64,000 bases of DNA from Ailurus styani (lineage: Eukaryota; Chordata; Mammalia; Carnivora; Ailuridae): assembly GCA_002007465.1 (NCBI GenBank), contig LNAC01000858.1, positions 317,606 through 381,605 of the forward strand. The letters are read 5' to 3'. Positions within the stretch are counted from its first letter, which is position 1. Every line of letters begins with the position of its first letter. This document shows, piece by piece, positions 39,059-52,387 of this stretch. The notes under the pieces are model-generated. The model made no database searches. It saw only the letters and a list, made by a program, of their open reading frames with translations, and was not told the origin of the DNA. Both the position numbers and the translations under genes were made by a program.

Positions 39059-39939
39059 CCTGTTGCTTGTAGTTTTGTGTTGATGTCCTCTGTAGGAACA
39101 TTCACTTCTTTTAAACTTTACAGACTGGATTCAGTAAAAAAAAGAACTTCACCTAAGGGTGTGTATGAGGGGGCTAGTTGGGTCAGGTGTGACAGCTCCA
39201 ACTCTGGGGGACGGCAGCATGGTGTGGACTTCAGGCAGCTCCAACAGGTGAAGTCAGCATTGGAGGTTGTTGCAGTGCAGGCTGCAGGTGTCTACAGCTG
39301 CAGCAAAGGCTGCTGACGTCCTTGGCGGAAAAGGCTGCTGACTTCCCCTGGTCTCCTTTACCCCAGAGATGGATGTCATGGCCAAGAGGTTCTCTTTTAG
39401 TGCCAGGGTGCAGGCACACAGAACAGCAGCACTGAAGTCCAGGAACTTAAGCATGTTCATGGTGTTGCCAGGGTGCTATGGTCCCAGTCCCAAAGGGAAC
39501 ACATAGTGTCTCCTGCTCCAGAGGGTCACAGCAGCATGGCCTCCAGGCAGTTCTATCAGCTAGGGTAACCATAGGCAAAGACTACAGGTGTCCTCATTAG
39601 AGAAAGTTGCAAGGTGTCTTGTGACAGTGAGGACTGTTAGGGTCCTTGGTAACAAAGGCCACAGGGGTCCTCCTGCTCTTCTTTTCCCCCAACAAAGGAA
39701 TATAGCTGAGGGAATTCCTCTTGGCACCAAAGGGTGCCCGGCTAAGACATGGGGTGGTACATGTAAAATGTTTTCTGTGCCTTTCTATGTGGCTCTCCTA
39801 GGTTTTTGCACTACACTAGGTTGCCACAATTTGTTATTTGTACTCTAGGGAGAAGACCCAGGTCTATTTTCATAAGTGGATAGTTATTAGATCATTATTG
39901 GGGAACAAGAGCTAGGACTTCCTAGTCCACCATCTTACA

Positions 39940-42395
39940 ATGAACTCTCCTTCACTTTTTTCTATGATCACATTCTCAAGACTTATTTTATAAATGGAAA
40001 TTTGTACCTTTTAACTCCCATCACATATTTCAAGATGCCATACCTCCTGCTACTGGCAACCATCAATCTGTTCTCTGTATCTATGAGCTTGGTTCTTGTT
40101 TTTAGATTCCACATATGAGTGAGATCATATGCCATTTCTCTGTCTGAATTATTTCACTTGGCATAATGCCTTCAAGGTCATGTTGTCATAGATGGCAAGA
40201 TAGATGGCAAGATTTCATTCTTTTATAGGGCTGAATAATATTCCACAGTAAATAAGCAAATAAATACAAATAAATATAAATGTAAGTACATTTTTTAATC
40301 CATTCACCTGTCAATGGACACTTGGGTTATTTCCATTATCTTGGCAGTGTACATGGGGGTGAATATATCTCTTTGAGTTAGTGTTCTCATTTCCTTCAGA
40401 TAAATACCCAGAAGTGGAACTGCTGGATCATATGGTAGTTCTCCTTTTAATTTTAATACTGTTTTCCATAATGATCATACCAATTTCCATTCCCACCAAT
40501 AGTGCAGAAAGATTTTCTTTTCTTCACATCCTTGCCAACATTGTTATTTCCTGTTCTTTTGATAATAGCCATTCTAACAAGTGTGAGGTGATACCTCATT
40601 GTAGTTTTGATTTAAATTTCCTCATGTACAACATTTCTTAATGTACAACATTAATAGATGTTGAGCATCTTTTCATGTGCTTGTTGGCCATCCAAATGTC
40701 CTCTTTGGAAAAATACCTATTCAATGTTCTGCCCATATTTTAAATAAATTGGTTTTTGCTGTTGAGTTATAGGAGTTCTTTATAGATATATGGTTTTCAA
40801 GTATTTTCTCCCATTCAGTAGGTTCCTTTTTTTCATTTTGTCAATGGTTTCTTTGTTGTCCAGAAGCTTATGTTTTATGTGGTCCCACTTGATTTTTGCT
40901 TTTGTTGCTTGTGCTTTAGATGTAGAATGCAAAAAAAAAAAAATCATCACCAAGATCAATGTCAAAGAGCTTGTTGTCTTTGTTTTCTTCTAGGAGTTTT
41001 ATGGTTTCAGGTCTTACATTGGCATTTTTAATGCATTATGAGTTAATTTTTGTGAATGGTATAAGATAATGGTCATTTCATTTTTTGCACATGGCTGTCC
41101 AGTTTTCCCAGCACCTATTTAAGAGATTGTCCTTTCCCTATTGTATTCTTGGCTCCTCTGTCATAAGTTAATTGACCATACATGCATGGGTTTATTTCTG
41201 GGCTATTTCATTCATCTGTGTGTCTTTATGCCAATACCATATTATTGTGATTACTACAGCTTTGTAATATAGTTTGAAATGAGGGAGTGTGATACCTCCA
41301 GCTTTGATCTTTCTCAGGATTGCTTTGGCTATTTGGGGTCTTTTGTGGTTCCATACAAATTTTAGAATTGTTTCTTCTAGTTCTGTGAAAATGGTCATTG
41401 GAATTTTGATAGTGATTGCACTGAATTTGCAGACTGCTTTGGGTAGTATGGGCTATTTAACAATATTGATTCTTCCATTCCATGGGCACAGAATATCTTT
41501 CCATTATTTCTCTTCAATTTTTTCATCAATGTCTTATTGTCAGTGTACAATGTCTTTCTGTTGTCAATATATGGTGTGTCTTTCACCTCCTTGGTTAAAT
41601 TTATTCCTAGGTATTTTATTGTAATGGGGTTGTTTTCTTTTTTCTTCTGAAGGTTGATTTGTGTATAGAAACACAACAGATTTCTACAGTTACTTTTTAT
41701 ATTCTGCACCTTTATTGATGTACTAGTTTTTAAAGACATAGTCTTTAGGCTTCTCTATGTGTAGTTTCATGTCATCTGCAAATAGTGACAATTTTACTTC
41801 TTCCTTACCAATTTGGATGCCTTTTATTTCTTCTTCTAGCCTAACTGCTGTGGCTGGGACCTCTAGTAGAATGTTAAATAAAAATGGTGAGAGTGGGCAT
41901 CCTTGTTCCCAATCTTAAAGGAAAAACTTTCAGCTTTTCACCATTCAGTATGATGTTAGCTGTGGACCTGTCATATGTGGCCTTCATTATGTTTAGATAC
42001 ATTCCTTCTGCACCCATTTCATTGAGAATTTTTATAAGTGGATGTTGAGTTTTGTCAGATGCTTTTTCTGCATACTAATTACATGATTTTTATGTCCTTC
42101 ATTTTGTTAATGTGGTATATCTTATTGATTGATTTGCAGATGTTGAACCATCCCCATCCTTGTATCTCTGGAATAAATTCCATTTGATCATGCTATGTGA
42201 TTTTTCAGTGTATTGTTGAATTCAGTTTGCTGACATTTTGTTGAGGACTTTGCATATATTTCATTAAAGATATTGGCCTCTAATTTTCTTTCTTGTGGTG
42301 TTCTTTTCTGGTTTTGGTATTAGAGTAATGGTCTCATCAGATGAGTCTGGAAGTGTTTCCCCCCTCTTCCTTCATGTTGTTTAATTGGATTTTTT
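39940..42395 (-). mobile_element. Old L1, 3' UTR and ORF2
   Basis: Reversed 3' end ('ttccacatatgagtgagatcat') through ORF2 RT region; 'cattggaattttgatagtga' and neighbours are diagnostic. A small direct repeat, gatagatggcaaga, sits near 40190-40212. Confidence 0.8.
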
Positions 42396-44300
42396 TTTAA
42401 CATTGAATTTTGTGAGTTTATAATGAGTCTTTTGTCAAATATGTAATTTTCACATTTTCATACTAATCTGTGACTTGTCTTCTCATCCTCTGTAATAAGG
42501 TTTTATGCAGAATCTAAATTTTTAATTTTGACAAAGTCCAATTTGCCAGTGTTTTTGTTGTTATATCTAAGAATGCTTCATCAAGTGTTTGGTCCAAAGG
42601 TTTTGTCCAAATTTTAAAAATTATGTCATTTTACATTTACATTTGAACTTATGGTGCACTTTGAGTTAATTTCAGTAAAGTGAAGTTTAAGTTGAGTTTT
42701 TAATTTTATTTATTTATTTATTTATGTCTGTGGATATCCATTTGCTCTGTACCATTATCTTTCTTCCACTGAATTGTCTTTTCCTTTGTCAAAAATCAGT
42801 TGGCTGTGTTTTCATGGGTCAATTTCTGGGTTCTTTAAATCAGGTAGTGATGTTTCCTGCATTATACTTCTTGTTCAACATTATTTTATCTGTTCTAGTT
42901 ACTTTGGCTTCACATATAAATTTAGAATAATGCTGTTGTGTGTTTTTAAATCTTGCTTGGTCTAACATTTACATTTAATGTATCAGTTACCAATTCTGAA
43001 GAGTTAATATTTTTACTGGGTTGCAATCGCTAAACAAACTATATATGCTTATTTAGAACTTTGATTTTTTTCATCAGGGTTTTGTAGTTTTTGGCATAAA
43101 AATCCCGTACAAGTTTTGTTTAATTTATACCCTAGTATTTCATTATTTTGAATGATGGCAAATGGCATTGTACTTTACTTTGTTTTCTCATCATCAGTTG
43201 CTAGTTTATAGACTATTTTTGTATGTTCTTTTATGCTGGGACCTTGGTGAACTTTCTTGGGAGTGGTGAGAGCAGACATATTTGCCTTGTTTCCAATCTT
43301 AGATAGAAAGCATCCAGTCTTTCACCGATGATATTTATCAGGAGGTCTTTTACAGACGTTCTTCATTAGCTTGAGGAAGCTCTCCTCTATTTCTAGTTTT
43401 CAGAGAGTATTTCTTATGAGTGGATGTTGAATTTTGTCAAAAACATTTTTTGTATCTACTGCCATAATTCTGTGGTTTTTCTTATTTACCCATTAATGTG
43501 GTAGACAACATTGACTGATTTTTGAACACTTAATCAGCCTTGCATACTTGGAATAAACCTAACTTGGTCATGTCACATAATCCTTTTTATTTATTGCTAA
43601 ATTCCATTTGCTAATATTTTTAAAGCAGTTTTATATCTCTCTTCATGAGAGAAGTTGGTCTGTAGTTTTGTACTGTCTTCATCTTAGTATTCACATCAGG
43701 ATAATGCTGATCTCATAAAATTAGTTTGAAATTGTTCTCTCCTTTTCTATTTTCTGGAAGAGATTGTGTGAAACTCATGTTTATTTTTCTTTGAGTGTTT
43801 GGCATAATTCTCTAGCAAAAACATCTGGGTCCTGGAGATTTCTTTTTGTGTACTTAAATTACAATATCAATTTCTTTAATGGTTATAGGACCATTTAAAT
43901 TATCATTGTTGGGTTCACTGTGGTATTTTTGCTTTCCTACCTATTAGTCCATTTTATCTAACCTGTCAGATTTATGTGTATAGAGTTCTCTACAATATTC
44001 TCTAATCATTTTGGTGTCTGTGGGTGCTGTGTTTTTTATATCTTTATTTTATTTGTCATATTGACCATTTGTCTTCTTTTAGCTCATTCACTGTTACTAC
44101 AGGTTTGTCAGTTTTATGGTTCTTTTCATCCTCTTCTATCTGAGTTTTTCTTCTGCTGAAGTTGGGTTTATTGTGCTCTTTTATTCTTAATGTGAGATTA
44201 TATACACTACTGATCTGAAACATTTTCTCTTTCCTAATGGAAACATTTAGTGCTATAAATTTCTCTCACCACTCCTTTAGCTTGTACAAACTGTGTATTC
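42396..44300 (-). mobile_element. Older L1 ORF2
   Basis: Reversed, more decayed L1 ORF2 to the endonuclease region, with a (TTTA)n run at 42703-42725. Confidence 0.65.
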
Positions 44301-45140
44301 AAGGCACTAAAACAAATTCTTAATTTATATCTTCTAGTGTATCTCCTTCTTTGATAGATTACAGTATGTGATCTTGGAGACATGTAATTAAAATGTAACT
44401 ATTTACTTAATACTATGTGGTAGACACCTGTGCAACTCTCCAACTATTTAATAGCATAGCCTTTAATTTTCCTAGGATAGTTTGAAAACTCAGCCAAGTA
44501 CTTGACTAAGTACTAGAAAAGCAATCATGAACAAAATACAGAAAGTTTGCTTTCAAGAAGCTCAGCATTCTTGGGGCAAATTATAATGAATTAATAAACA
44601 AACGTAGCTCTGCAAATTTGATAAGCACAAGGAAGCAAAAACATACAATGCAATATTTCTAACAGTAATACTTGACTTCAGGGAGCTCAATAAATTTTGC
44701 ATAAAAAATGAGTGCTATTTATTGACACTGGGTGGGGATGGGTTCACTGGATCATTTACTATTTTTATGAAAGTTTTCAAACTCAAAGAAAAAGAAATGT
44801 TAAGATAAAATGAGGCTTGAGCAAATCTTTAAGGAAAGTGTAGGAATAACTGAAATAAGGAAATATAAGCATTCCAGAGACAAGAACAAGCACCAAGATC
44901 TTTGTAAGGAAAGAAGACAGTGAGCAGTAGGTCCTAAAAACAGATCAGTAAGTCTGCAACAAAAAAAGCAAAAGGGCACTTAGTACAAGATGTGGAAGAG
45001 AATCAAGAGAATATATTTTCTTGAAGTCATATTCTGAAGTTTTAAAGCAATCAATAGCCAGTGAGTGTTGTAAGTAAAATAGTAATGCAATCACATCTAT
45101 TTTTAAGAAATATAAATTTGGGGCACTAAAATATTTTCAG
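44301..45140. other. Unrecognised intronic sequence
   Basis: The largest stretch of intron 2 that I cannot assign to a repeat between 26 and 58 kb. Confidence 0.4.
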
Positions 45141-45400
45141 ATGCATTAGCTTTTACCCAACAATCTCATCTCTAGGAATTTATCTTAAAGGTATACCTGC
45201 ACAGGTACAAAATAATATAGGCACAAGGTTATTCATTTCAGCCTTGCTGGTAATAACAGTAAAATATAAAAACCCAAATGTTTATCATTGACTAGTTAAT
45301 AAACTTGGGTTATATCCACCCACAAGTGAAGACCATGGATTCACAACATAGATAAGAGCTTACACAAAGGTAATGAGAAATCAGTATGAAGTCAAAAAGA
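45141..45400 (+). mobile_element. Old L1-like 3' fragment
   Basis: 'caatctcatctctaggaatttatc' and 'aacccaaatgtttatca' match the sense L1M/L1ME 3' region. Confidence 0.6.
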
Positions 45401-45651
45401 GAGAAACAGAATAGTGTTTCTACAGAAACACTCTCTTTTGAGAAAGAAAGGAAGAGAGACAGGAATTATGTGATTACTTATATTTGCAAAAAGGAAACAC
45501 TGGAAGAAAAATCAGAAAGCAATATAAGTACGACAGGAGGGAAATGAATGGAAGGGACAAGAATGGAAATGAGACTTTGAATATACCTTTTAATACAGTT
45601 TGGGTTTTTGAACTACATAAGTATTTTCTGTATTTAAAAATCACAGTAAAA
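45401..45651. other. Unrecognised, possibly L1-derived
   Basis: Purine-rich; contains 'gggacaagaatggaaatgagac'. Not assigned. Confidence 0.3.
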
Positions 45652-45850
45652 ATTTTTTTGAAGACTTTATTTATTTGTCAGAGAAAGAGAGAGAGAGAGC
45701 ACAAGCAGGCAGACTGGCAGGCAGAGGCAGAGGGAGAAGCAGGCTCCCTGCCGAGCAAGGAGACCAACGTGGGACTCGATCCCAGCACCCTGGGATCATG
45801 ACTTGAGCCAAAGGCAGTTGCTTAACCAACTGAGCCACCCAGGCATCCCC
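45652..45850 (-). mobile_element. Can-SINE
   Basis: Reversed SINE: ttttttgaagactttatttat to gccacccaggcatcccc. Confidence 0.93.
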
Positions 45851-47215
45851 ACACTAAATTTAAAGGCAGTTCTTAAGTGTGAAAATTTCAGAGGCAGATG
45901 GTTCCAGACAGTTAGTTAGACATACTTTACTCTGTCCCTCACCTTAAATCCATCTAAAATCCTAGACTTCATATATAAAGCAAACATATATAAAGCAAAC
46001 ATCTGAAGACTTTGGACAGTAGAACAAAGGAAAGAGATTGGCTAGTGATCTGAGAACCTAACTCTGTTATAAGATATGCGCACTATATGTTAAGTAGTAT
46101 GGTTATGGAGTTGTAGAATGGACAGAGATTACTTAAAAATGTATAATGTCAATAGCAAGCAACCACTATAAAGATTTTAAAAGAAGTATAAATGATACAA
46201 CAAGAGAAGGAATAAAATGGATTAATATAAAATGTTCTTGGAAGCAAAGAAGGCAAAACGAAAAAAGGAATTGGTGGGGAAACCAAAGAACAAATTCAAT
46301 GAATAGAAAAGTTAAAAAATTTAATCCAACTACATCAATTAGTCACCACAGATGTGAATGGTCTAAGAACACCGAATAAAAGAGGTTGTCAGAATAAAAA
46401 GAAAAAAGTAGGAGGGAACTCTATGCTAATTGTAAGAAACACACTTTATATGCAAAGACTCAGATACAGAAAAATATACCATGCTAACACTTATCAAAGG
46501 AAAAAAAGATTGAACTGTATTAACTTGAGAAAGTACACTTCAAAATATTGAAGATTACCAAACATCACACACATTACCAGGACATAGCCTACGGTAAAAG
46601 GGTGGACTCTTCTAAGACATAACAATTCTAAGTATTTATTCACCTAAAAACAGAGCTTGAAAATGTATAAGGCGAAAAACTGATAAAACTGAGAAAAGAA
46701 AGACAAAACTCACTGTTAGATTTGGAGCCTTAAACTCTACTCTGTCAACACTGATAGATCAGGAAGGCAGATAATTACTAAGGATATAGGTGACATGACT
46801 ATAACTAGTGACCAACTTGGATCTATTCACATATATTAAGCTATTCCAACAACAGAAGAATACACATTTGCCTGAAGTATACATGAAACATTCACTACAA
46901 AAGGACACATTCTAGGTCACGAACCCTATTTTAACAAATTTAAATGTGTACAAGTTAAAAAAAAATATGTTCTCACATTACACCAGAAGTAGATAAGAAA
47001 TCAAGTACAGCCAGAGAGCAGGAGTATTCCTAAATATTTGGAAATTAACCAACATACTTCTAAATAATGCAACAAATAAGTCACAAGGGAAATTCTGAAA
47101 ACATTTTTAAGTGAAAATAAATTTGTATAATGCAGTTAAGCAGTATTCAGAGAACAGTTTATAGCATTAAGTGTACATAATAGAAAAGTAGAAAGATCTT
47201 AAATTAGTAACCTAA
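45851..47215 (+). mobile_element. Old L1/HAL1-like ORF2 fragment
   Basis: From about 46140, sense endonuclease-region text ('cactataaagattttaaaag', 'gacacattctaggtcacgaa'), decayed. 45851-46139 is unclear. Confidence 0.55.
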
Positions 47216-48631
47216 GATTTCTTTCTATCTTCTTCTTTTTTGGATCAGGCTTCCTTTTTTCTTTTCATTTTTCCCCCCTTCTCTTTTTGGAATCAGGCTT
47301 ATAGTTTTTCTCATTGTCTGCCTGAGTCTTTTTTTGTTGTTGGTGGTGGTGTTATTGTTCCATTTCCTTTTCTCTTTTTTGGATCAGGTTTTTTTTTTTT
47401 TCCAACAAACAAATCAAAGAACACCTAGATGAAGGTCCAAACACTCCCCACTGCAAGCAAGAGGAATTCTGCAGGGGATGGGCAAGTGGGAAATAACAGC
47501 CAAAATACAACAGCAGAGTGCACACAGCATACACCAGAAACACTTCACGAACTGCCAGGCCCTAGACACTGTAAGATCTCTACCTAATGTAGCATTACTC
47601 TGAGGCACAGGAAACATAACAAGCTTTTGTAACATGCAAAAGATAGAAACAGCCAAAATAACAAGACGGAGGAATTCTCCCAAAAGAAAGGTCAGGAAGA
47701 CATCACAGCCAGTGACTTGCTCAAAGCAGATATAAGCAATATATCTGAACAAGTACTTAGATCAACAGTCATAATACTACGAGCTGGACTTGAAAAAAGC
47801 ACAGAAGATACCAGAGAAACCCTTACTACAGAGATACAAGACCTAAAAATTAGCCAAGCAGAAATAAAAGATGCTATAACTGAGATGCAAAACCGATTGG
47901 ATAAAATCACTACAAAGACTGAAGTAGCAGAGGAGGAAACAGGTGATAAAGAAGATAAAATTATGGAAATAATGAAGCTGAAAAGAAGAGGGCAAGAAAA
48001 CTATTAGATCATGAGACATAGAACTAAGAGATTCCATAAAGTGAAATAATATCTGTATCATAGGAGTCCCAGAGGAAGAAGAGCAGGGAAAAAGGGGTAG
48101 ACAGTTTATTTGAACAAATTATAGCTGAGAAGTTCCCTAATCTGGGGAAGGAAACAGGCATTCAAGTCCAAGAGGCACAGGGAACTCCCCTCAAAATCAA
48201 CAAAATAGGTCAAACACCATGACCTAACAGTAAAATTTGCAAAATACAAAGATAAAGAGAGAAGTCTGAAAGAAGCTCAGGAGAAAAGGTCTTTAACTTA
48301 CAAGGGCAGACACAAAGGCTGGCAGCGGACCAATTCTCAGAGACTTGGCAGGACAGAAAGTAGTGGCACGATATATTCAACGTGTTAAATGAGAACAATA
48401 TGCAGCCAAGAATACTTTATCCACTAAGGCTGTTATTCACACTAGAAGAAGAGATAAAGTTTCCAGGACAAACAAAAACTAAAGGAGTTCATCAACACTA
48501 AACCAGCCCTGCAAGAAAGAGACCAAAAGTAACAGAGACTAGAAAGGAACAGAAACAATTTATAGGAACACTGACTTTACAGGTAATACAAAGGCATTAA
48601 ATTCATATTTTTCAATAATTACTCTGAATGT

Positions 48632-48820
48632 GGGGCACCTGAGTGGCTCAGTGGGTTAAAGCCTCTGCCTTTGGCTCAGATCATGATCTCAGGGTCCTGG
48701 GATCGAGCCCCGCATCGGGCTCCCTGCTCAGCAGGGAGACTGCTTCCTCCTCTCTCTCTGCCTGCCTCTCTGCCTACTTGTAATCTCTCTCTGTTAAAAA
48801 AAAAAAAATCTTAAAAAAAA
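48632..48820 (+). mobile_element. Can-SINE
   Basis: Head ggggcacctgagtggctcag; duplication aattactctg at 48617-48626 and 48821-48830. Confidence 0.97.
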
Positions 48821-51800
48821 AATTACTCTGTAAATTGGACTAAATGCTCCAATCAAAAGACAAAGGGTATCAGAATGGATAAAAAAACAAAAACACAAAA
48901 CAAGACCCATCAATATGCTTCTACAAGAGACTCATTTTGGATGCAAAGACACCTGCAGATTGAAAGTGAGCGAGTGGAGAATCATTTAGTATGCTAATGG
49001 ACATGGAAACAATGCTGGAGTAGCCATCCTTCTATCAGACAAACTAGATTTTAAACCAAAAACTGTAATAACAGATGAAGAAGGACACTCTATCATAATA
49101 AAAGTTTCTATCGAACAAGAAGGTCTAACAATTTACAAATATTTATGTCCCTAACATGGGAGCAGCCAAACATAAAATCAATTAATAACAAACTTAAAGA
49201 GACTCATTGAGAATAATGCAATAATACTAGGGGACCTTAACACCCCACTCATAGCCAAGCAGAAGATCAACAAGAAAACAAGGACTCTGAATGACACACT
49301 GGACCATACAGACTTAACAGATATATTCAGAACATTTCATCCTAAAACAACAGAATACACCTTCTTTTTCAGTGCACACAGAACATTCTCCAGAACATAT
49401 TACACACTGGGTCACAAATCAGGATTCAACCAGTACAAAAAGGTTGAGAGCATACCATGCACAGTTTTGGACCACAATGCAATGAAACTTGAGGTCAACC
49501 ACAAGATAAAACTTGGAAGGCCCAGAAATACACAGAGGTTAAAGAACATTCTACTAAAGAATGAATGGGTCAGCCAGGAAATTAAAGGAGAATTAAAAAA
49601 CATATGGAAGGAAATGAAAATGAAAATATACAGTCTAAACCTATTGAGATATATCAAAGGTAGTCCAAAGAGGGAAATATATAGAAATACAGCCCTTCAT
49701 CAAGAAGCAAGAAAAGTCTCAAATACATGACCTAACCTTACACCCAAAGGTGCTGGAAAAAACTGAAAATAAAGCCTAAATCCAGCAGGAGAAGGGAAAT
49801 AATAAAGATCAGAGCAGAAATCAATGATATAGAAATCAAAAATACAGTAGAACAGATCAATGAAACAAGGAGATGGTTCTTTGAATTATAAAAATTGATA
49901 AACTCCTAGTCAGACTTATAAAAAAGAAGAGAGGACCCAAACAGATAAAATCATGAATGAAAGAGGAGATATCACAACCAACACCAAAGAAATATTATAA
50001 GAGAATATTATGAGTAATGATATGGCAACAAATTAGGTAATCTGGAAGAAATGGATACATTCCTAGAAACATATAAACTACCAAAACTGAAACAGGAAGA
50101 AACAGAAAACCTGAACAGACATATAACCAGCAAAGAAATTTAAGCAATAATCAAAAATCTCCCAACAAACAAGTGTCCAGGGCCAGATGGCTACCCAGGG
50201 AAATTCTACCCAACATTTAAAAAAGAATTAATACCCATTCTTCTGGAATTTCTCCAAAAAATAGAAATGAAAGGAAAAGGTCCAAATTCCCTCTATGAGG
50301 ACAGCATTAATTATACTGATCAAAGACACACTAAAAACAAGAATTACAGACTGATATCCCTGGTGAAAGTAAAAATTCTCCACAAGATACTAGCTAATCA
50401 GATCTAATAGTACATTAAAAGGATTATTCATCAACACCAAGTAGGATTTATTCCTGGGCTACATGGGTCCTCAACATCTGCAAATCAATCAACATGACAT
50501 GCCACATTAATAAAAGAAAGGATAAGAACCATATGATCCTCTCAACAGATGCAGAAAAAGGCATTTCACAAAATACTACATCCTTTCTTGATAAAAACTC
50601 TCAACAAAGTAGGGATAGAAGGAATATATGTCAACATCATAAAGGCCATCACTCACAATGGTGAAAAAACTAAGAGCTTTTCTCCTAAGGTCGGGAACAC
50701 GAAAGGGATGTTCACTCTTGCCACTGTTGTTCAACATAGTACTGGAAGTCCTAGCCTCAGCAATCAGACAACAAAAAGAAGTAAAAGGCATCCAAACTGA
50801 CAAAGAAAAAGCCAAATTTTCACTCTTCACAGATGACATGACACTCTATGTAGAAAAGCAAAAAGACTCCACCAAAAAATTGCTAGAACTCAGAGACTTC
50901 AGCAAATTTGCATGATATAAAATCAATGTACATAAATTTGTTGTATTTCTATACATCAATAATGAAGCAGTAGAAAGAGAAATCAAGGAATTGACCCCAT
51001 TTACAATTGCATCAAAAACCATTAAGATACCTAGGAATAAAGCTAACCAGAGAAATAAAAGATCTATAACTCAGAAAATTGTAGAACACTTATGATAGAA
51101 ACTGAGGAAGACACAAAGAAATAAAAAAACATTCTATGGTCATGGATTGGAAGACCAAATGTTGTTAAGATGTCTATGCTACCCAAAGCGATCTACACCT
51201 TCAATGCAATCCCTAACAAAAGAACACCAGCATTTTCTTAGAGCTAGAACAAACAATTCTGAAATTTATATGGAACCACAAAAAACTCCAGATAGCCCAA
51301 GCAATGTTGAAAAAGCAGAACAAAACAGGAGGCATCACAATTCCAGACTTCAAGCTGTATTATAAAGCTGTAATCATCAAGACAATATGGCACTGACAGA
51401 TCTGTTTTTACAGATATATAGATCAATGGAACAGAATAGAGAACCCAGAAATGGACCCTCAACTCTATGGTCAAGTAGTTTTTGACAAAGCAGGAAGGAA
51501 TAGCCAATGGAAAAATAGTCTCTTCAACAAATGATGTTGGGAAAACTGGACAGCAACATGCAGAAGAATGAAACTGGACTACTTTCTTACACCATACATA
51601 AAAATTAATCATAATGGATGAAAGACCTAAATGTGAGACAGGAATTAATCAAAATCCTAGAGGAAAACAGGCAGCAACCTCTTTGACCTCAGCACCAGAC
51701 ACTGCTTGCTAGACACATTTCCAAAGAAGAAGGGAAACAAAAGCAAAAATGAACTACTGGGAGTTCATCAAGATAAAAAGCTTCTGTACAGCCAAGAAAA

Positions 51801-51907
51801 CAGTCAACAAAACTAGAAGGCAACGTATGGAATGGGAGAAGATATCTGCAAATGTCTTATGAGATAAAAGGTTAGTATCCAAAACCTATGAAGAACTTAC
51901 TGAACTC

Positions 51908-52387
51908 AACACCCAAAAACCTAAGTATCCTGTCAAGAAATGGGCAGATATGAGCAGGTATTTCTCTCAAGAAGACATATAAATGGTAACAGAGGGCGCC
52001 TGGGTGGCTCAGTGGGTTAAGCCTCTGCCTTCGGCTCAGGTCATGATCTTAGGGTCCTGGGATCAAGCCCCACATCAGGCTCTCTGCTCAGCGGGGAGTC
52101 TGCTTCTCCCTCTCCCTCTGCCTGCCTCTCTGCCTACTTGTGATCTTTCTCTCTGTCAAATAAATAAATAAAATCTTATAAATGGTAACAGACACATGAA
52201 AAAATGCTCAACATCACTTGGCATCAGGGTAATACAAATCAAAACCAACACCTAAAAACCTAAATATCCCGTCAAGAAATGGGCAGCATATGAGCAGATA
52301 TTTCTCTAAAGAAGACATATAAATGGTAACAGACACATGAAAAAGTGCTCAACATCACTTGGCCATCAGGGTAATACAAACCAAAAC
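51908..52387 (+). repeat. Tandem duplication of about 140 bp in L1, SINE in first copy
   Basis: Unit 1 (51908-52246) starts aacacccaaaaacc and contains a SINE. Unit 2 (52247 to about 52387) starts aacacctaaaaacc, has no SINE, and returns into normal L1 order ('aaaaccacaatgagatacc'). Confidence 0.92.
51994..52176 (+). mobile_element. Can-SINE with 16-bp target duplication
   Basis: Head gggcgcctgggtggctcag; duplication tataaatggtaacaga at 51978-51993 and 52177-52192. Confidence 0.98.

Larger units (their letters stand above)
37141..39935 (-). mobile_element. Old L1: ORF2 N-terminal part, ORF1, 5' UTR
   Basis: Minus-oriented. The peptide encoded at 38337-38023 is ORF1p C-terminal domain-like (FVTTRPALQEML). 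5' UTR-like GC-richer sequence runs to 'gtccaccatctt' near 39935, the reverse of an L1 5' start. Interrupted by a SINE and a TTCC tract. Confidence 0.75.

Noticed and set aside
38898..39105. Gly/Lys/Glu-rich frames
   Set aside because: Translation of the TTCC microsatellite.
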